A stretch of DNA of 64,000 bases from Flavobacterium tyrosinilyticum (GCF_023656565.1 NZ_JAMOKG010000002.1:998030-1062029), one strand, 5' to 3'; shown: positions 8,790 through 16,845, numbered from the stretch's first letter. The notes: generated by a model not told the origin, from the letters alone. Numbers and translations: made by a program.

Positions 8790-9812
8790 TTATGCCTTAC
8801 GTATCAAAGGAATCAATTTTGTACCAATCAATTCAATGGCATTCATTAATTGTTTATGTGTCAATCCAGCATTATCCATTTGGAAAGTAAATCGATCTAC
8901 GCCGCCTAGAGCTTCGCTGTGTTTTAGGATTTTCTCTGCAGCTCTTTCTGGACTTCCAACAATTAAAACACCTAAATCATCGATCAAACCATCAAATTTG
9001 CCTTTAGTTACAGGAGGCCAACCTCTTTCATATCCTAATTTTGTCCACAATTCGGCATAACCGGGATAGTATTCTTCAATTGCTTTTTCCGTTGTTGTAC
9101 CAACATATCCAGGCGAGTGCAAGCCTACTTTTAGCTCTTCTGGTTTATAGCCTGCTGCTTTTCCAGCTTCACGATATAAATCGACTAAAGGTTTAAAACG
9201 ATGTGTTTGTCCGCCAATTACGGCAACCATTAACGGAAGTCCTAACGAACCAGCTCTTATAAAAGATTCTGGCGTTCCGCCAACACCAAGCCAAATGGGT
9301 AGTTTTTCTTGTAAAGCTCTTGGATAAACGGGTAAATTATTTAAAGCAGGACGGAATTTTCCTTCCCAAGAAACAAATTCGTCATCTCTAATTTGAAGAA
9401 GCAATTCGAGTTTTTCTTTAAAAAGAGCATCATAATCTCTCAAATCATATCCGAAAAGGGGATAAGCTTCAATGGCAGATCCTCTCCCGACAACAATTTC
9501 AGTTCTTCCTTTCGAAATCAAATCTAAAGTTGCAAAACTCTGGTAAACCCTCACTGGATCTGCTGCACTTAAAACAGTCACGGCACTTGCCAGTCGGATA
9601 TTTTTTGTTCTAGCCGCCGCTGCACTCAAAATAACAGCCGTAGCAGAATCTAAGAACTCTTTTTTATGATGTTCTCCAATTCCGAAAACATCAAGACCAG
9701 CCTGATCTGCAAATTCAATTCGCTGCAGAAGCTGTTCCATAGCATCAACACTGCTCAGCGTGTTGTTATCGCCATACATTGCCGATGCAAAACTGTCTAT
9801 TCCTATTTCCAT
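8790..9812 (-). CDS. LLM-class flavin-dependent oxidoreductase
   Basis: A 340-residue luciferase-like monooxygenase with a TIM barrel that binds FMN or F420-type flavin. The N-terminus MEIGIDSFASAMYG, then FGIGEHHKKEFLDSATAVIL, AVTVLSAADPVRVYQSFATLD and GRTEIVVGRGSAIEAYPLFG are typical of the alkanal monooxygenase-like group close to the 2I7G structure family. The start at 9812 is chosen because the 21 extra residues possible upstream are translated from a heptamer repeat. The substrate is unknown. The gene is followed by a terminal spacer and is not clearly cotranscribed with the upstream TSUP pair. Confidence 0.85.
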   Translation of the reverse strand: MEIGIDSFASAMYGDNNTLSSVDAMEQLLQRIEFADQAGLDVFGIGEHHKKEFLDSATAVILSAAAARTKNIRLASAVTVLSAADPVRVYQSFATLDLISKGRTEIVVGRGSAIEAYPLFGYDLRDYDALFKEKLELLLQIRDDEFVSWEGKFRPALNNLPVYPRALQEKLPIWLGVGGTPESFIRAGSLGLPLMVAVIGGQTHRFKPLVDLYREAGKAAGYKPEELKVGLHSPGYVGTTTEKAIEEYYPGYAELWTKLGYERGWPPVTKGKFDGLIDDLGVLIVGSPERAAEKILKHSEALGGVDRFTFQMDNAGLTHKQLMNAIELIGTKLIPLIRKA

Positions 9813-9944
9813 TTTTAAAATTTTAAATTTTAAATTCCAAATTCCAAATTCCAAATCCCAAACTCCAAATTCCAAACTCCAAATTCCAAACTCTAAATCC
9901 CAAACTCCAAAATCTACAATCTAAAATCTAAAATCTACAATTTT
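9813..9944. repeat. Heptamer-based tandem repeat
   Basis: This spacer consists largely of variants of CAAATTC and CAAACTC repeated every seven bases, with AAATCTA variants at the right end. It separates the oxidoreductase start from the DUF1634 gene stop and would place repeat DNA in the leader of the oxidoreductase. A similar heptamer tract (GAGAATA type) lies at 23243-23285. Copy number may vary between strains by slippage. Confidence 0.7.
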
Positions 9945-10352
9945 TTAATGTGAGAAACCAAATGAAATACTGATAATGATAATCATGAATACAATCAATG
10001 TAATCCCAACGTATAGGTAATCTTTTTCTAATAAAAATGAAAATAATGAAAGCAATACGCGTAAAACAGGTGTCATGAACAAGAAAATAATTCCTGTAAA
10101 TATTAACGATTCTCCGTTTCCTTGAATTGCACCATTGTAAATAGCGGTAATTACTTCAAATATATTTCGGTCATTTTCTTTAAAAACAGAATAATCTTCA
10201 ATTTGGCTTCCGTTGTGAATTAAATATACAATTCCGCCAATAAAAGCAACCGATAACGAAATCCAAACCCCATAACGAAGCAAGTTTCCTATAATAGTTT
10301 GAAAATCTTTTTCTCCAAATTTTTCTTCTTGTACCATATTAGATTTTTCCAT
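9945..10352 (-). CDS. DUF1634-family membrane protein
   Basis: A 135-residue protein with three predicted membrane segments (about residues 28-46, 83-108 and 114-133). LLRYGVWISLSVAFIGGIVY and the general layout match DUF1634, a family of unknown function that is often encoded next to TSUP exporters. Its start overlaps the last 14 bases of the TSUP gene; an internal Met at residue 6 would remove the overlap. The overlap indicates translational coupling and a joint function with the exporter. Confidence 0.8.
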   Translation of the reverse strand: MEKSNMVQEEKFGEKDFQTIIGNLLRYGVWISLSVAFIGGIVYLIHNGSQIEDYSVFKENDRNIFEVITAIYNGAIQGNGESLIFTGIIFLFMTPVLRVLLSLFSFLLEKDYLYVGITLIVFMIIIISISFGFSH

Positions 10353-11175
10353 TTAGTCCGTTATAAATCATGTTTATTGCCAAAACAAAAATAAGGCAGG
10401 CAAAAAATATTCTCAATTTCTTCGGATTCGTTCTTACTAAGATTTTTGCTCCAGCCATTGCTCCAAACAAAACTCCAATTACAACCGGCATGCAAATTCC
10501 AGGTTCGATATATCCTTTTTGAATATAGATTACAGAACTCGCCATTGCTGTAACTCCCATCATGAAATTACTGGTTGTTGTAGATACTTTAAACGGAACA
10601 CGCATAATGTTATCCATCGCGATTACTTTAAAAGCGCCAGAACCAATTCCGAGAAGACCCGACATCATTCCCGCAACTCCCATCATACTAAAACCGCCAA
10701 TTACATTTTTGGTTCCGTACTTTATGACTTCGCCATCATGAGCAGGATAAGTTCCGTCTAATTTAAGTTTTTTAGCTAGCGGACTAGATTCTAAAACAAT
10801 GTGTTCTTCTTTTTTTCGAAGCGAATTAATGGCAGAAAAAATAAGCGTTAAACCAAATAAAACCGCAATAAAAGAAGTAGGGGCGATAGTAGAAAGCAAT
10901 GCTCCGCAAACGGCTCCGATAGTAGTAGCGATTTCGAGAAAAATTCCCATTCGCATGTTGGTAATTCCTTCTTTTACATAAGCGGCTGCAGAACCTGAAG
11001 AAGTGGCGATAACGGAGACTAAAGCAGCTCCAATGGCATAATGAATATCGACACCGAGAAGAATAGTAAGAAGCGGAATAATAATGATACCGCCTCCTAA
11101 GCCTGATAATGAACCAATAAAGCCTGCTAAAAAGGCACCTAGAATCATAATCAGCGTAAAGGTAAGTATTGTCAT
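10339..11175 (-). CDS. TSUP-family (TauE/SafE) permease
   Basis: A 278-residue inner membrane protein with about eight membrane segments. It carries the two family half-motifs: LSGLGGGIIIIPLL near residue 25 and LLGIGSGAFKVIAMD near residue 175. TSUP proteins export or import small anions such as sulfite, sulfoacetate or thiosulfate. The downstream DUF1634 gene overlaps it and probably encodes an accessory subunit. No sulfur metabolism gene is adjacent, so the substrate is not known. Confidence 0.88.
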   Translation of the reverse strand: MTILTFTLIMILGAFLAGFIGSLSGLGGGIIIIPLLTILLGVDIHYAIGAALVSVIATSSGSAAAYVKEGITNMRMGIFLEIATTIGAVCGALLSTIAPTSFIAVLFGLTLIFSAINSLRKKEEHIVLESSPLAKKLKLDGTYPAHDGEVIKYGTKNVIGGFSMMGVAGMMSGLLGIGSGAFKVIAMDNIMRVPFKVSTTTSNFMMGVTAMASSVIYIQKGYIEPGICMPVVIGVLFGAMAGAKILVRTNPKKLRIFFACLIFVLAINMIYNGLNGKI

Positions 11176-11283
11176 TTATGATATGTTTTTGTATTGGCTA
11201 ATTTACGAATACAAATTTGTTCGAAACAGCTTTATGGCCTTAAATATACCTTAAAAATTTTTTTAGTACTCAGTGTTTAGTAT

Positions 11284-11425
11284 TCAGTGTTCAGTTTTTT
11301 AGTATTCAGTCTCAGTTAGGTTAAGAGTCGAGAAGCTTTGTCAAAGTTTTAAACTTTGACAAAGCTAGCCTTTCTTACCGCAAAGACTGCAAACTGCGAC
11401 TGAACACTAAAAAACTGAACACTGA
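11284..11425. repeat. Nested inverted repeat element
   Basis: Outer arms 11284-11303 and 11406-11425 are perfect 20-base reverse complements (TCAGTGTTCAGTTTTTTAGT). Inside, 11334-11366 is a perfect 33-base palindrome with 16-base arms around one T. The core CTTTGTCAAAG...CTTTGACAAAG is identical to that at 12977-13009. The element lies in the spacer between the divergent TSUP and AraC genes. Confidence 0.75.
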
Positions 11426-11439
11426 CCACTAAAAAAAGG

Positions 11440-11447
11440 TATATTTG
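11440..11447 (+). promoter_or_regulatory. AraC gene -7 box
   Basis: TATATTTG matches TAnnTTTG and ends only 8 bases before the ATG at 11456, so the transcript would have almost no leader. No -33 TTG was found at the expected distance. Confidence 0.4.
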
Positions 11448-11455
11448 AAACTATA

Positions 11456-12340
11456 ATGATTACTAAAACAGCAGTATTGAAGAATAAAATCCTCACGTAT
11501 TCCTTAACGCATCACAAGAGTTTATTTTCGTACGCAGATCAGAAAGAGTACTTCTATATTCAGACTAGCGAGCATCCTTATATTACCGAGCCTTATCGTG
11601 CCGAAAGCTATGCAATTGAGTTTTTAAGAAAAGGAAGTATCGTAATGCATACTGGACTCGAAACAAAAGTCGTTCATGCTCCAGCTGTTATTGCTTTAGG
11701 GCCTTCGGTAATAAGAAGCTTTTCTAAAAATGAGGACGAAATTCTAATCGATATTATATTTTTTAAACCGCAGTTTTTTCTAGAAAATCAAGCAAATGTT
11801 TTTTTTCTAACCCAATATGATTTTTTTGAAAATAGTGATAGTAATACCTACCCAATTACAAAAATAGACGAAAGCAAGTTTGAACGCATTTTTAGCTTAA
11901 TCAAAGAAGTGTCAGAAGATCAGTCGAAGCATCAAGCCTCTATTTTGAGAAGTTATTTGTATATTTTAATTTATGAAATTGATGGTATTCAGAAAGAAAA
12001 AATTGCCACGGAAGTGCAAAATCCTTTATATGAAAAGTTTAAAGAACTTCTTTTTAAAGATTTTCTGAATTTCAGAAGCGTACAGCATTATGCAGATGAA
12101 TTAAATGTAAGCCGAAAATATTTGTCTGAAGTCATTAAGAAGCACAGCGGTAAGACTGCGAGTGACTGGATTAGCGAAATGGTAATTCTGGAAGCTAAAG
12201 TTTTGTTGCAGAATAAAAAAATGTCCATCAATCAGATCAGCGATTTACTTCATTTTTCAGATCAATCTGTTTTTGGAAGGTTTTTTAAAAACTATGAAGG
12301 CATTTCGCCTTTAGAATATAGAAAAAAACAGATCGATTAA
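11456..12340 (+). CDS. AraC-family transcriptional regulator
   Basis: A 294-residue regulator. The N-terminal half (about 1-165) has the cupin-like ligand-binding layout, with YAIEFLRKGSIVMHTG and GPSVIRSFSKNED. The C-terminal half has two helix-turn-helix motifs: VQHYADELNVSRKYLSEVIK around residue 220 and INQISDLLHFSDQSVFGRFFK around 265, ending with the usual GISPLEYRK. The inducer and targets are unknown. It is transcribed away from the TSUP exporter pair with repeat DNA between, and in the same direction as the next acetyltransferase-like gene. Confidence 0.9.
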   Translation: MITKTAVLKNKILTYSLTHHKSLFSYADQKEYFYIQTSEHPYITEPYRAESYAIEFLRKGSIVMHTGLETKVVHAPAVIALGPSVIRSFSKNEDEILIDIIFFKPQFFLENQANVFFLTQYDFFENSDSNTYPITKIDESKFERIFSLIKEVSEDQSKHQASILRSYLYILIYEIDGIQKEKIATEVQNPLYEKFKELLFKDFLNFRSVQHYADELNVSRKYLSEVIKKHSGKTASDWISEMVILEAKVLLQNKKMSINQISDLLHFSDQSVFGRFFKNYEGISPLEYRKKQID

Positions 12341-12439
12341 AATCATTCAGCCGACATTTTGCACAAAACAGAAGCCTTTTCGCTCTTTTTTTAGACTAAC
12401 ATTCGGTGCAATTTTGCTTTTTATTTTTAAAGAAAAGAA

Positions 12440-12940
12440 ATGAGTAAAATTGCAAAATTTGTTGTCATAATCAACGATAATGTCTTTTGGATGGAAGACA
12501 AAGCCGTTCAATTCTATACCAATTTATTTAAGGAAAAAGAGTTAGGAGAAAAATATGCCAAAGAACATCTTTCGAAAAAAGAATTGTTTCGAATTCAGAA
12601 CGATTTTTCGATCGAGATTTTAATGGCTTATCTTGGCGAAACCCCACAAGCGTATTTAAAATTAGATTCGTCGAGAATATTAAACGAAAACCTTGGAGCG
12701 TCAAAAGCAATCAATCTGAGTGAGATTGTTTATTTTGATGAAGAAGATTTAAAAGCGCTTATTAAACGTGCTGAAGAAATTGCTTCTCAGCGAAAACACG
12801 ATTTAATTTGGGTGAGCGCTTTTACCGTAGATACTGCTTTGATCGATATTTTACGATCATTAAATTACGAAGAATTTGTAGGGAAAGAAAGTATAGAAGA
12901 TGAATTTTCGAAACGAATTTATTTCCGAAAAAAGATGTGA
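12440..12940 (+). CDS. Degenerate GNAT-like protein
   Basis: A 166-residue protein whose layout follows the GNAT acetyltransferase fold. QAYLKLDSS and KAINLSEIVYF occupy the beta 4 positions, and HDLIWVSAFTVDTALIDILRSLNYEEF fits the C-terminal IWLGVWE...AIRFYEKLGF block. The acetyl-CoA pyrophosphate loop (Q/R-x-x-G-x-G/A) expected between them is replaced by FDEEDLKALIKRAEE, so it may not bind acetyl-CoA in the normal way. It starts 99 bases after the AraC gene. Function unknown; the coding frame is well supported by its length and clean edges. Confidence 0.7.
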   Translation: MSKIAKFVVIINDNVFWMEDKAVQFYTNLFKEKELGEKYAKEHLSKKELFRIQNDFSIEILMAYLGETPQAYLKLDSSRILNENLGASKAINLSEIVYFDEEDLKALIKRAEEIASQRKHDLIWVSAFTVDTALIDILRSLNYEEFVGKESIEDEFSKRIYFRKKM

Positions 12941-12976
12941 ACTGATGTTTTTTAAGCTGAACTTTTAGAAGCGATT

Positions 12977-13009
12977 AACTTTGTCAAAGTTTTAAACTTT
13001 GACAAAGTT
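12977..13009. repeat. 33-bp perfect palindrome, possible terminator
   Basis: Sixteen-base arms flank a single T, with the core CTTTGTCAAAG...CTTTGACAAAG identical to that at 11334-11366. It lies between the convergent stops of the GNAT-like gene and the DoxX gene and may serve as a bidirectional terminator. Confidence 0.7.
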
Positions 13010-13031
13010 TCTAGAACGCTTTTATCGAAAA

Positions 13032-13466
13032 CTATATCCTATTGTCAACGGCATAAGATGTTTTACCAATATTGGCAAGCAGTAAAGCCGCCGCACAACT
13101 TGTCCAAACCGAATAGTCGAAAGGCGCTTTTACAGAAACAGAAACCGACATAGCAAAGGCAAAAAAGAACATTAAAAAGGTAGTTCCTAAAGCTGCAAGT
13201 CTGGTTTTGAAACCGAATAACAATAATAGGCTTAGTAAAACTTCAAAGAAAGTGGCAATTCCTGCGAGGACTTCTGCTGTGGCTTTGTTGGCAAAAGAAT
13301 TTAGAGATTGAGTGTAGAGTACGAAGTTTTCCCAATTTCCCCAGGCAACCGCGTGAGATCCTGGTGCGCCCCAAACTCCAAATCGGTCCGCTACGGCCGA
13401 AAGCATTGTGATTCCTAAAACTATTCTTAAAATTAAACCTGCTTCTAATATTGTGATATTTTTCAT
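13032..13466 (-). CDS. DoxX-family membrane protein
   Basis: A 144-residue protein with four predicted membrane helices. ILRIVLGITMLSAVADRFG at the N-terminus, the periplasmic loop with the NWENFVLYTQSLNSF segment, and LSLLLLFGFKTRLAA match the DoxX/SURF4-like family. These proteins are linked in other bacteria to quinone and redox homeostasis, but no specific reaction can be stated. It follows the GNAT gene by 7 bases on the same strand and is probably cotranscribed. Confidence 0.85.
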   Translation of the reverse strand: MKNITILEAGLILRIVLGITMLSAVADRFGVWGAPGSHAVAWGNWENFVLYTQSLNSFANKATAEVLAGIATFFEVLLSLLLLFGFKTRLAALGTTFLMFFFAFAMSVSVSVKAPFDYSVWTSCAAALLLANIGKTSYAVDNRI

Positions 13467-13473
13467 TCTATAA

Positions 13474-14031
13474 TTAATTTTTGATTTGAAGATGTTCTAG
13501 GTTCTTCTTAACCAAAGTTTTGTTTCCAACTACTTTAAAACCAAGCTTTAAATACAGTTTTTTAGCACTCGGATTGTCTTCTTCAACCAGCAGACCTAAA
13601 ACCTCTTTATTTTTATGAACGTATTTATCTATCAAAAATTGCAATAATTGAGAACCAATTCCTTTTCCCTGATATTTCGGATTCACGCCCAACGAATCTA
13701 TATAATATTCGCCTTCACGGGTCTCAAATTCAGGATCAAATTCAGGATTATAATGTTTTCTAACGTACTCAATAATAGGATTTCGTAATTCTTCAATGTC
13801 AGCACCATTATAAATGTTTACGGCACCAATGATTTCATTATTCTCTTCGGCCACAAAACAGTTTTGATAAGAATATTGATTGTTTTCTCGTTCAACGAAA
13901 TATTGCAGAAAGTCTTTCGCGGAAGCGTAATCTTCCTTAGCTATAAATTTATAGATGATGTCTTCCATTGCTAACAATAATATAGGAGCAATATATTTTG
14001 AGTCTGATTTTTCGGCTTTTCTGATATTCAT
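13474..14031 (-). CDS. GNAT-family N-acetyltransferase
   Basis: A 185-residue acetyltransferase. The acetyl-CoA loop is plainly present in LGVNPKYQGKGIGSQLLQFL, followed by the C-terminal EEDNPSAKKLYLKLGFKVVG. The N-terminal region with a long acidic middle resembles small-molecule GNATs rather than ribosomal RimI. The acceptor substrate is unknown. It is the first gene of a two-gene unit with the DoxX protein. Confidence 0.88.
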   Translation of the reverse strand: MNIRKAEKSDSKYIAPILLLAMEDIIYKFIAKEDYASAKDFLQYFVERENNQYSYQNCFVAEENNEIIGAVNIYNGADIEELRNPIIEYVRKHYNPEFDPEFETREGEYYIDSLGVNPKYQGKGIGSQLLQFLIDKYVHKNKEVLGLLVEEDNPSAKKLYLKLGFKVVGNKTLVKKNLEHLQIKN

Positions 14032-14070
14032 AGTGTAGTATTTTTAGCAAATTTAGTCTTTAAAATTATT

Positions 14071-14160
14071 TCACCCAGATTTTAAAGGATTTGAGCAGAT
14101 CTTAGCAGATTTTAAATAAAAAATCTGCAGAATCGGCTATAATCTGTAAAATCTGCGTGA
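14071..14160. repeat. Nested AAATCTGC inverted repeat
   Basis: TCACCCAGATTTTA at 14071-14084 pairs with TAAAATCTGCGTGA at 14147-14160 with one mismatch, and GCAGATTTT at 14105-14113 pairs with AAAATCTGC at 14119-14127. The same words occur at 4352-4404. It lies in the divergent spacer between the GNAT gene and the quinone oxidoreductase. Confidence 0.6.
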
Positions 14161-14177
14161 AACAAAAAACACAATAT

Positions 14178-14243
14178 GCTTAATATATACAAATATACGC
14201 TCAATATATACCAATTTTGAGATTTCAACTCGTCTTATCTTTG
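14178..14243 (+). promoter_or_regulatory. Quinone oxidoreductase promoter with direct repeats
   Basis: TATCTTTG at 14236-14243 is an exact -7 box, with TTTG at 14216-14219 upstream at a somewhat short spacing of 16. Two copies of GCT(T/C)AATATATAC at 14178-14190 and 14199-14211 lie just upstream, offset by 21 bases (two helical turns). That arrangement fits an activator site. Confidence 0.55.
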
Positions 14244-14275
14244 TACTATAGTTTTAATTTAAACATTAAAAAGAA

Positions 14276-15289
14276 ATGAAAGCAATAGGATTTAAAACCT
14301 CATTACCCATAGAAAAAACAGAAAGTTTTATCGAATTTGAAGCCGTAAAACCAATTCCTGGGCCACACGATTTATTAGTTAAAATTGATGCGATTTCAGT
14401 AAATCCAGTCGATTTTAAAATTCGCCAGAGCAGCGCAAAAGATACCGTTCTAGAAACCCCAAAAATTATAGGCTGGGACGCTGTCGGAATCGTTCAGGCT
14501 GTCGGACAGGATGTTACTTTGTTTGAAGTAGGCGATTCTGTTTATTATGCTGGAGATATTAACAAACAAGGAAGCAATGCCGAATATCAGATAATAGACG
14601 AAAGAATTGTGGGCAGAAAACCAAAAGCATTAAGTATTGAAGAAGCTGCTGTAATTCCGTTAACGGCTTTAACCGCTTGGGAAATTCTATTTGACAGAAT
14701 CAGAATTAGTGCTGATAAAGACAAAGGAAAATCAATTTTAATTATTGGTGGAGCAGGAGGAGTTGGTTCGATCGCTATTCAGCTAGCCAAGAAAATTGCT
14801 GGCTTAACCGTTATTGCAACAGCGTCGCGCCCAGAAACGATTGCTTGGTGCAAACAGCAGGGAGCAGATTTTGTTGTAGATCATAAAGATTTGGTTTCTT
14901 CGGTTCGAGAAGCTGGTTTTGAGTATGTTGACTTTATTTTAGATTTTGTAGACACCAATGCTTATTGGGATATAATGGTCGAATTGATTAAACCGCAAGG
15001 ACATATTGCCTCCATTACAGGAAGCAGTGACACTCTTGCATTAAACAAACTAAAAAGTAAAAGTGTTTCTTTTTCTTGGGAATTGATGTACACCCGTTCT
15101 ATGTATCAAACGGAAGACATGATCGAGCAGCATAATATTCTGAATATTGTAGCGGATTTACTCGATGATGGCATCTTGAAAACGACTTTAAACACCACTT
15201 TAAACGGACTTACAGCCGAAAATCTAAAGAAGGCACACGAACTTTTGGAATCTGGAAAAACAATTGGAAAAATTGCGATAAAGTTTTAA
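14276..15289 (+). CDS. Zinc-independent alcohol dehydrogenase/quinone oxidoreductase
   Basis: A 337-residue MDR-superfamily reductase. The N-terminal GroES-like domain has KIDAISVNPVDFKIRQ and GWDAVGIVQAVGQDV. The nucleotide-binding domain has ILIIGGAGGVGSIAIQLAK (GGAGGVGS, NADPH type), then GADFVVDHK. The structural and catalytic zinc cysteines of true alcohol dehydrogenases are absent, so it is most likely an NADPH-dependent quinone or enone reductase. It stands alone behind its own promoter; a DoxX gene follows 143 bases later on the same strand. Confidence 0.88.
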   Translation: MKAIGFKTSLPIEKTESFIEFEAVKPIPGPHDLLVKIDAISVNPVDFKIRQSSAKDTVLETPKIIGWDAVGIVQAVGQDVTLFEVGDSVYYAGDINKQGSNAEYQIIDERIVGRKPKALSIEEAAVIPLTALTAWEILFDRIRISADKDKGKSILIIGGAGGVGSIAIQLAKKIAGLTVIATASRPETIAWCKQQGADFVVDHKDLVSSVREAGFEYVDFILDFVDTNAYWDIMVELIKPQGHIASITGSSDTLALNKLKSKSVSFSWELMYTRSMYQTEDMIEQHNILNIVADLLDDGILKTTLNTTLNGLTAENLKKAHELLESGKTIGKIAIKF

Positions 15290-15432
15290 AGTAAAATCGT
15301 GTTTGTGATAGTCTAAAAACGGTTATTTGGAATTGTTTTAAATAAGATTGTTTTTCATTGGGAAATTTTTGTATTTTAGTCGGCTTATAAACCCAATTTT
15401 GATATAAATTTTTAACCTAAACAAAATTTTTT

Positions 15433-15819
15433 ATGATTTCAAAAAACACAGACCTTGGATTATTGCTATTGCGTATTAGTACTGGTGGATTAATGCTTTT
15501 TCACGGTGTTTCTAAATTGATTCACGGAATTTCTTTCCTTGTAGATAACATGGGCGCATTTGGATATGCGGTTTACATTGGTGAAGTTTTAGCTCCAATT
15601 GCCATTTTATTAGGATTTAGAACTAGAATTGCGGCGGTTCTTTTGGCTATTACTTGTGTGGTTGCAGTTGCAACGGCTCACGCTCAGGACATTTTTACCA
15701 TTAGCGATCATGGAGGTTATGCTTTAGAATTATTAATGCTTTATCTTTTTGGAGCTCTTGCCTTGTTTTTTACTGGAGCAGGTAAATTTGCCCTTTCTAA
15801 AAACAATCAATGGGACTAA
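15433..15819 (+). CDS. DoxX-family membrane protein
   Basis: A 128-residue inner membrane protein with four helices. LGLLLLRISTGGLMLFHGVSKL, GEVLAPIAILLGFRTRIAA and YALELLMLYLFGALALFFTG are the standard DoxX blocks, more canonical than those in the first DoxX protein near 13 kb. No catalytic function is known with certainty for this subgroup. It is followed by a strong terminator. Confidence 0.9.
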   Translation: MISKNTDLGLLLLRISTGGLMLFHGVSKLIHGISFLVDNMGAFGYAVYIGEVLAPIAILLGFRTRIAAVLLAITCVVAVATAHAQDIFTISDHGGYALELLMLYLFGALALFFTGAGKFALSKNNQWD

Positions 15820-15846
15820 TTTATTAGGTCACTTATAAATATAAGA

Positions 15847-15876
15847 AAGCTCTAAATTTCGATTTAGGGCTTTTTT
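15847..15876 (+). terminator. Rho-independent terminator
   Basis: AAGCTCTAAAT at 15847-15857 and ATTTAGGGCTT at 15862-15872 form a stem with a UUCG loop (one G-U pair), followed by a T run, 27 bases after the DoxX stop. Confidence 0.85.
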
Positions 15877-16066
15877 ATTTAAATCCCTTCCATTTTGAAA
15901 ATCAGCATATCATTTTGATAAGCTTTTGTAAATTGATTAAAGCCAATTTTTTGTTATTTGTTTTATAATGAGTTGTTTATTGTAGTTTGAGATGCTATGG
16001 CATGCCTTTTGTTTTTTATGTTGTTGATTATTAAACAAGCCCTTAATTATACAACATTTAAGAAAT

Positions 16067-16213
16067 ATGAAAACAAGTAATAAAAGAAATAAAGAAATCA
16101 CAAAAACGTACTTTTCAAATAAATCTAGACGAAATAAAGATCGATTCGTTAACTTAATGGTTTTTACAGTAGTTCTTTTTATCACCGTTATGCTAATCGC
16201 TAAAATAGTTTAG
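16067..16213 (+). CDS. Small basic single-pass membrane protein (48 aa)
   Basis: The reading frame from ATG 16067 to TAG 16213 encodes 48 residues. The first 28 are strongly basic and polar (MKTSNKRNKEITKTYFS, NKSRRNKDR). The last 18 are a hydrophobic segment, LMVFTVVLFITVMLIAKIV, that fits one membrane helix with the basic end in the cytoplasm. The stop lies 5 bases before the ATG of the ArgA-like acetyltransferase, which suggests a shared transcript. I do not recognise a family. The charge and hydrophobicity pattern and tight spacing argue for a real gene, but homologues would need to be shown. Confidence 0.6.
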   Translation: MKTSNKRNKEITKTYFSNKSRRNKDRFVNLMVFTVVLFITVMLIAKIV

Positions 16214-16218
16214 GTATC

Positions 16219-16845
16219 ATGAAAACTAGTGCGTATAGAAAAGATGCAACTACTTTTTCTTCCCATGAAAAAGCTACCGAATTGTATGAATTTATTTTAG
16301 AAGAAACAAAAGCCGAACATATTTTTTATCTAAATCAAATCTGCGAAGAAACATTATTATCTGCCAAAGCCCGCGGAACAGGAATCTCAAGTAGACCGCC
16401 TGAGCTTCTTGAAAAAAAGATGAGAGAAGGTGAAGCCGTTATCGCAATTACTCGAGATGGAAAATGGGCAGGTTTTGCTTTTATATCTTCGTGGGAAAAC
16501 GGCAAATATGTTTCTAATTCGGGATTAATTGTTGCGCCTGAGTTTAGACACACTGGCCTGGCAAAAAAGATTAAAAGAAAGATCTTTGAACTCAGCCGTG
16601 AAAAATATCCAAAAGCACTTATTTTCAGCCTAACTACAGGTCTTGCCGTTATGAAAATGAATCACGAACTTGGCTTTGAACCCGTTACTTACGCTGAATT
16701 GCCAAATGATGAGCTTTTTTGGGAAAACTGTAAAAGCTGTATCAACTGTCCTATTTTATTAAGCAAGGGCAGAAAAAACTGTTTGTGTACAGCTATGCTA
16801 TACGATCCGAAGAAAAATGTTTCTCCTGTTTCTGATTTTCGATAA
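16219..16845 (+). CDS. ArgA-like GNAT acetyltransferase with Cys-rich tail
   Basis: A 208-residue acetyltransferase. ARGTGISSRPPELLEKKM and VIAITRDGKWAGFAFISSWE, then FRHTGLAKKIKRKIFELS as acetyl-CoA loop and LTTGLAVMKMNHELGFEPVTY, match the GNAT protein that Bacteroidota commonly encode at the head of the arginine cluster and that is thought to act on glutamate. The C-terminus has a Cys-rich patch CKSCINCPILL followed by NCLCTAMLYDP, possibly a metal site. Here no arg genes are adjacent, so it is a stand-alone copy. Glutamate acetylation is inferred from family resemblance only. Confidence 0.75.
   Translation: MKTSAYRKDATTFSSHEKATELYEFILEETKAEHIFYLNQICEETLLSAKARGTGISSRPPELLEKKMREGEAVIAITRDGKWAGFAFISSWENGKYVSNSGLIVAPEFRHTGLAKKIKRKIFELSREKYPKALIFSLTTGLAVMKMNHELGFEPVTYAELPNDELFWENCKSCINCPILLSKGRKNCLCTAMLYDPKKNVSPVSDFR

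Noticed and set aside
15937..16185. 82-codon minus-strand frame in the spacer after the second DoxX gene
   Set aside because: It runs antisense to the better-supported 48-residue membrane protein and has a composition expected from the complement of AT-rich DNA.
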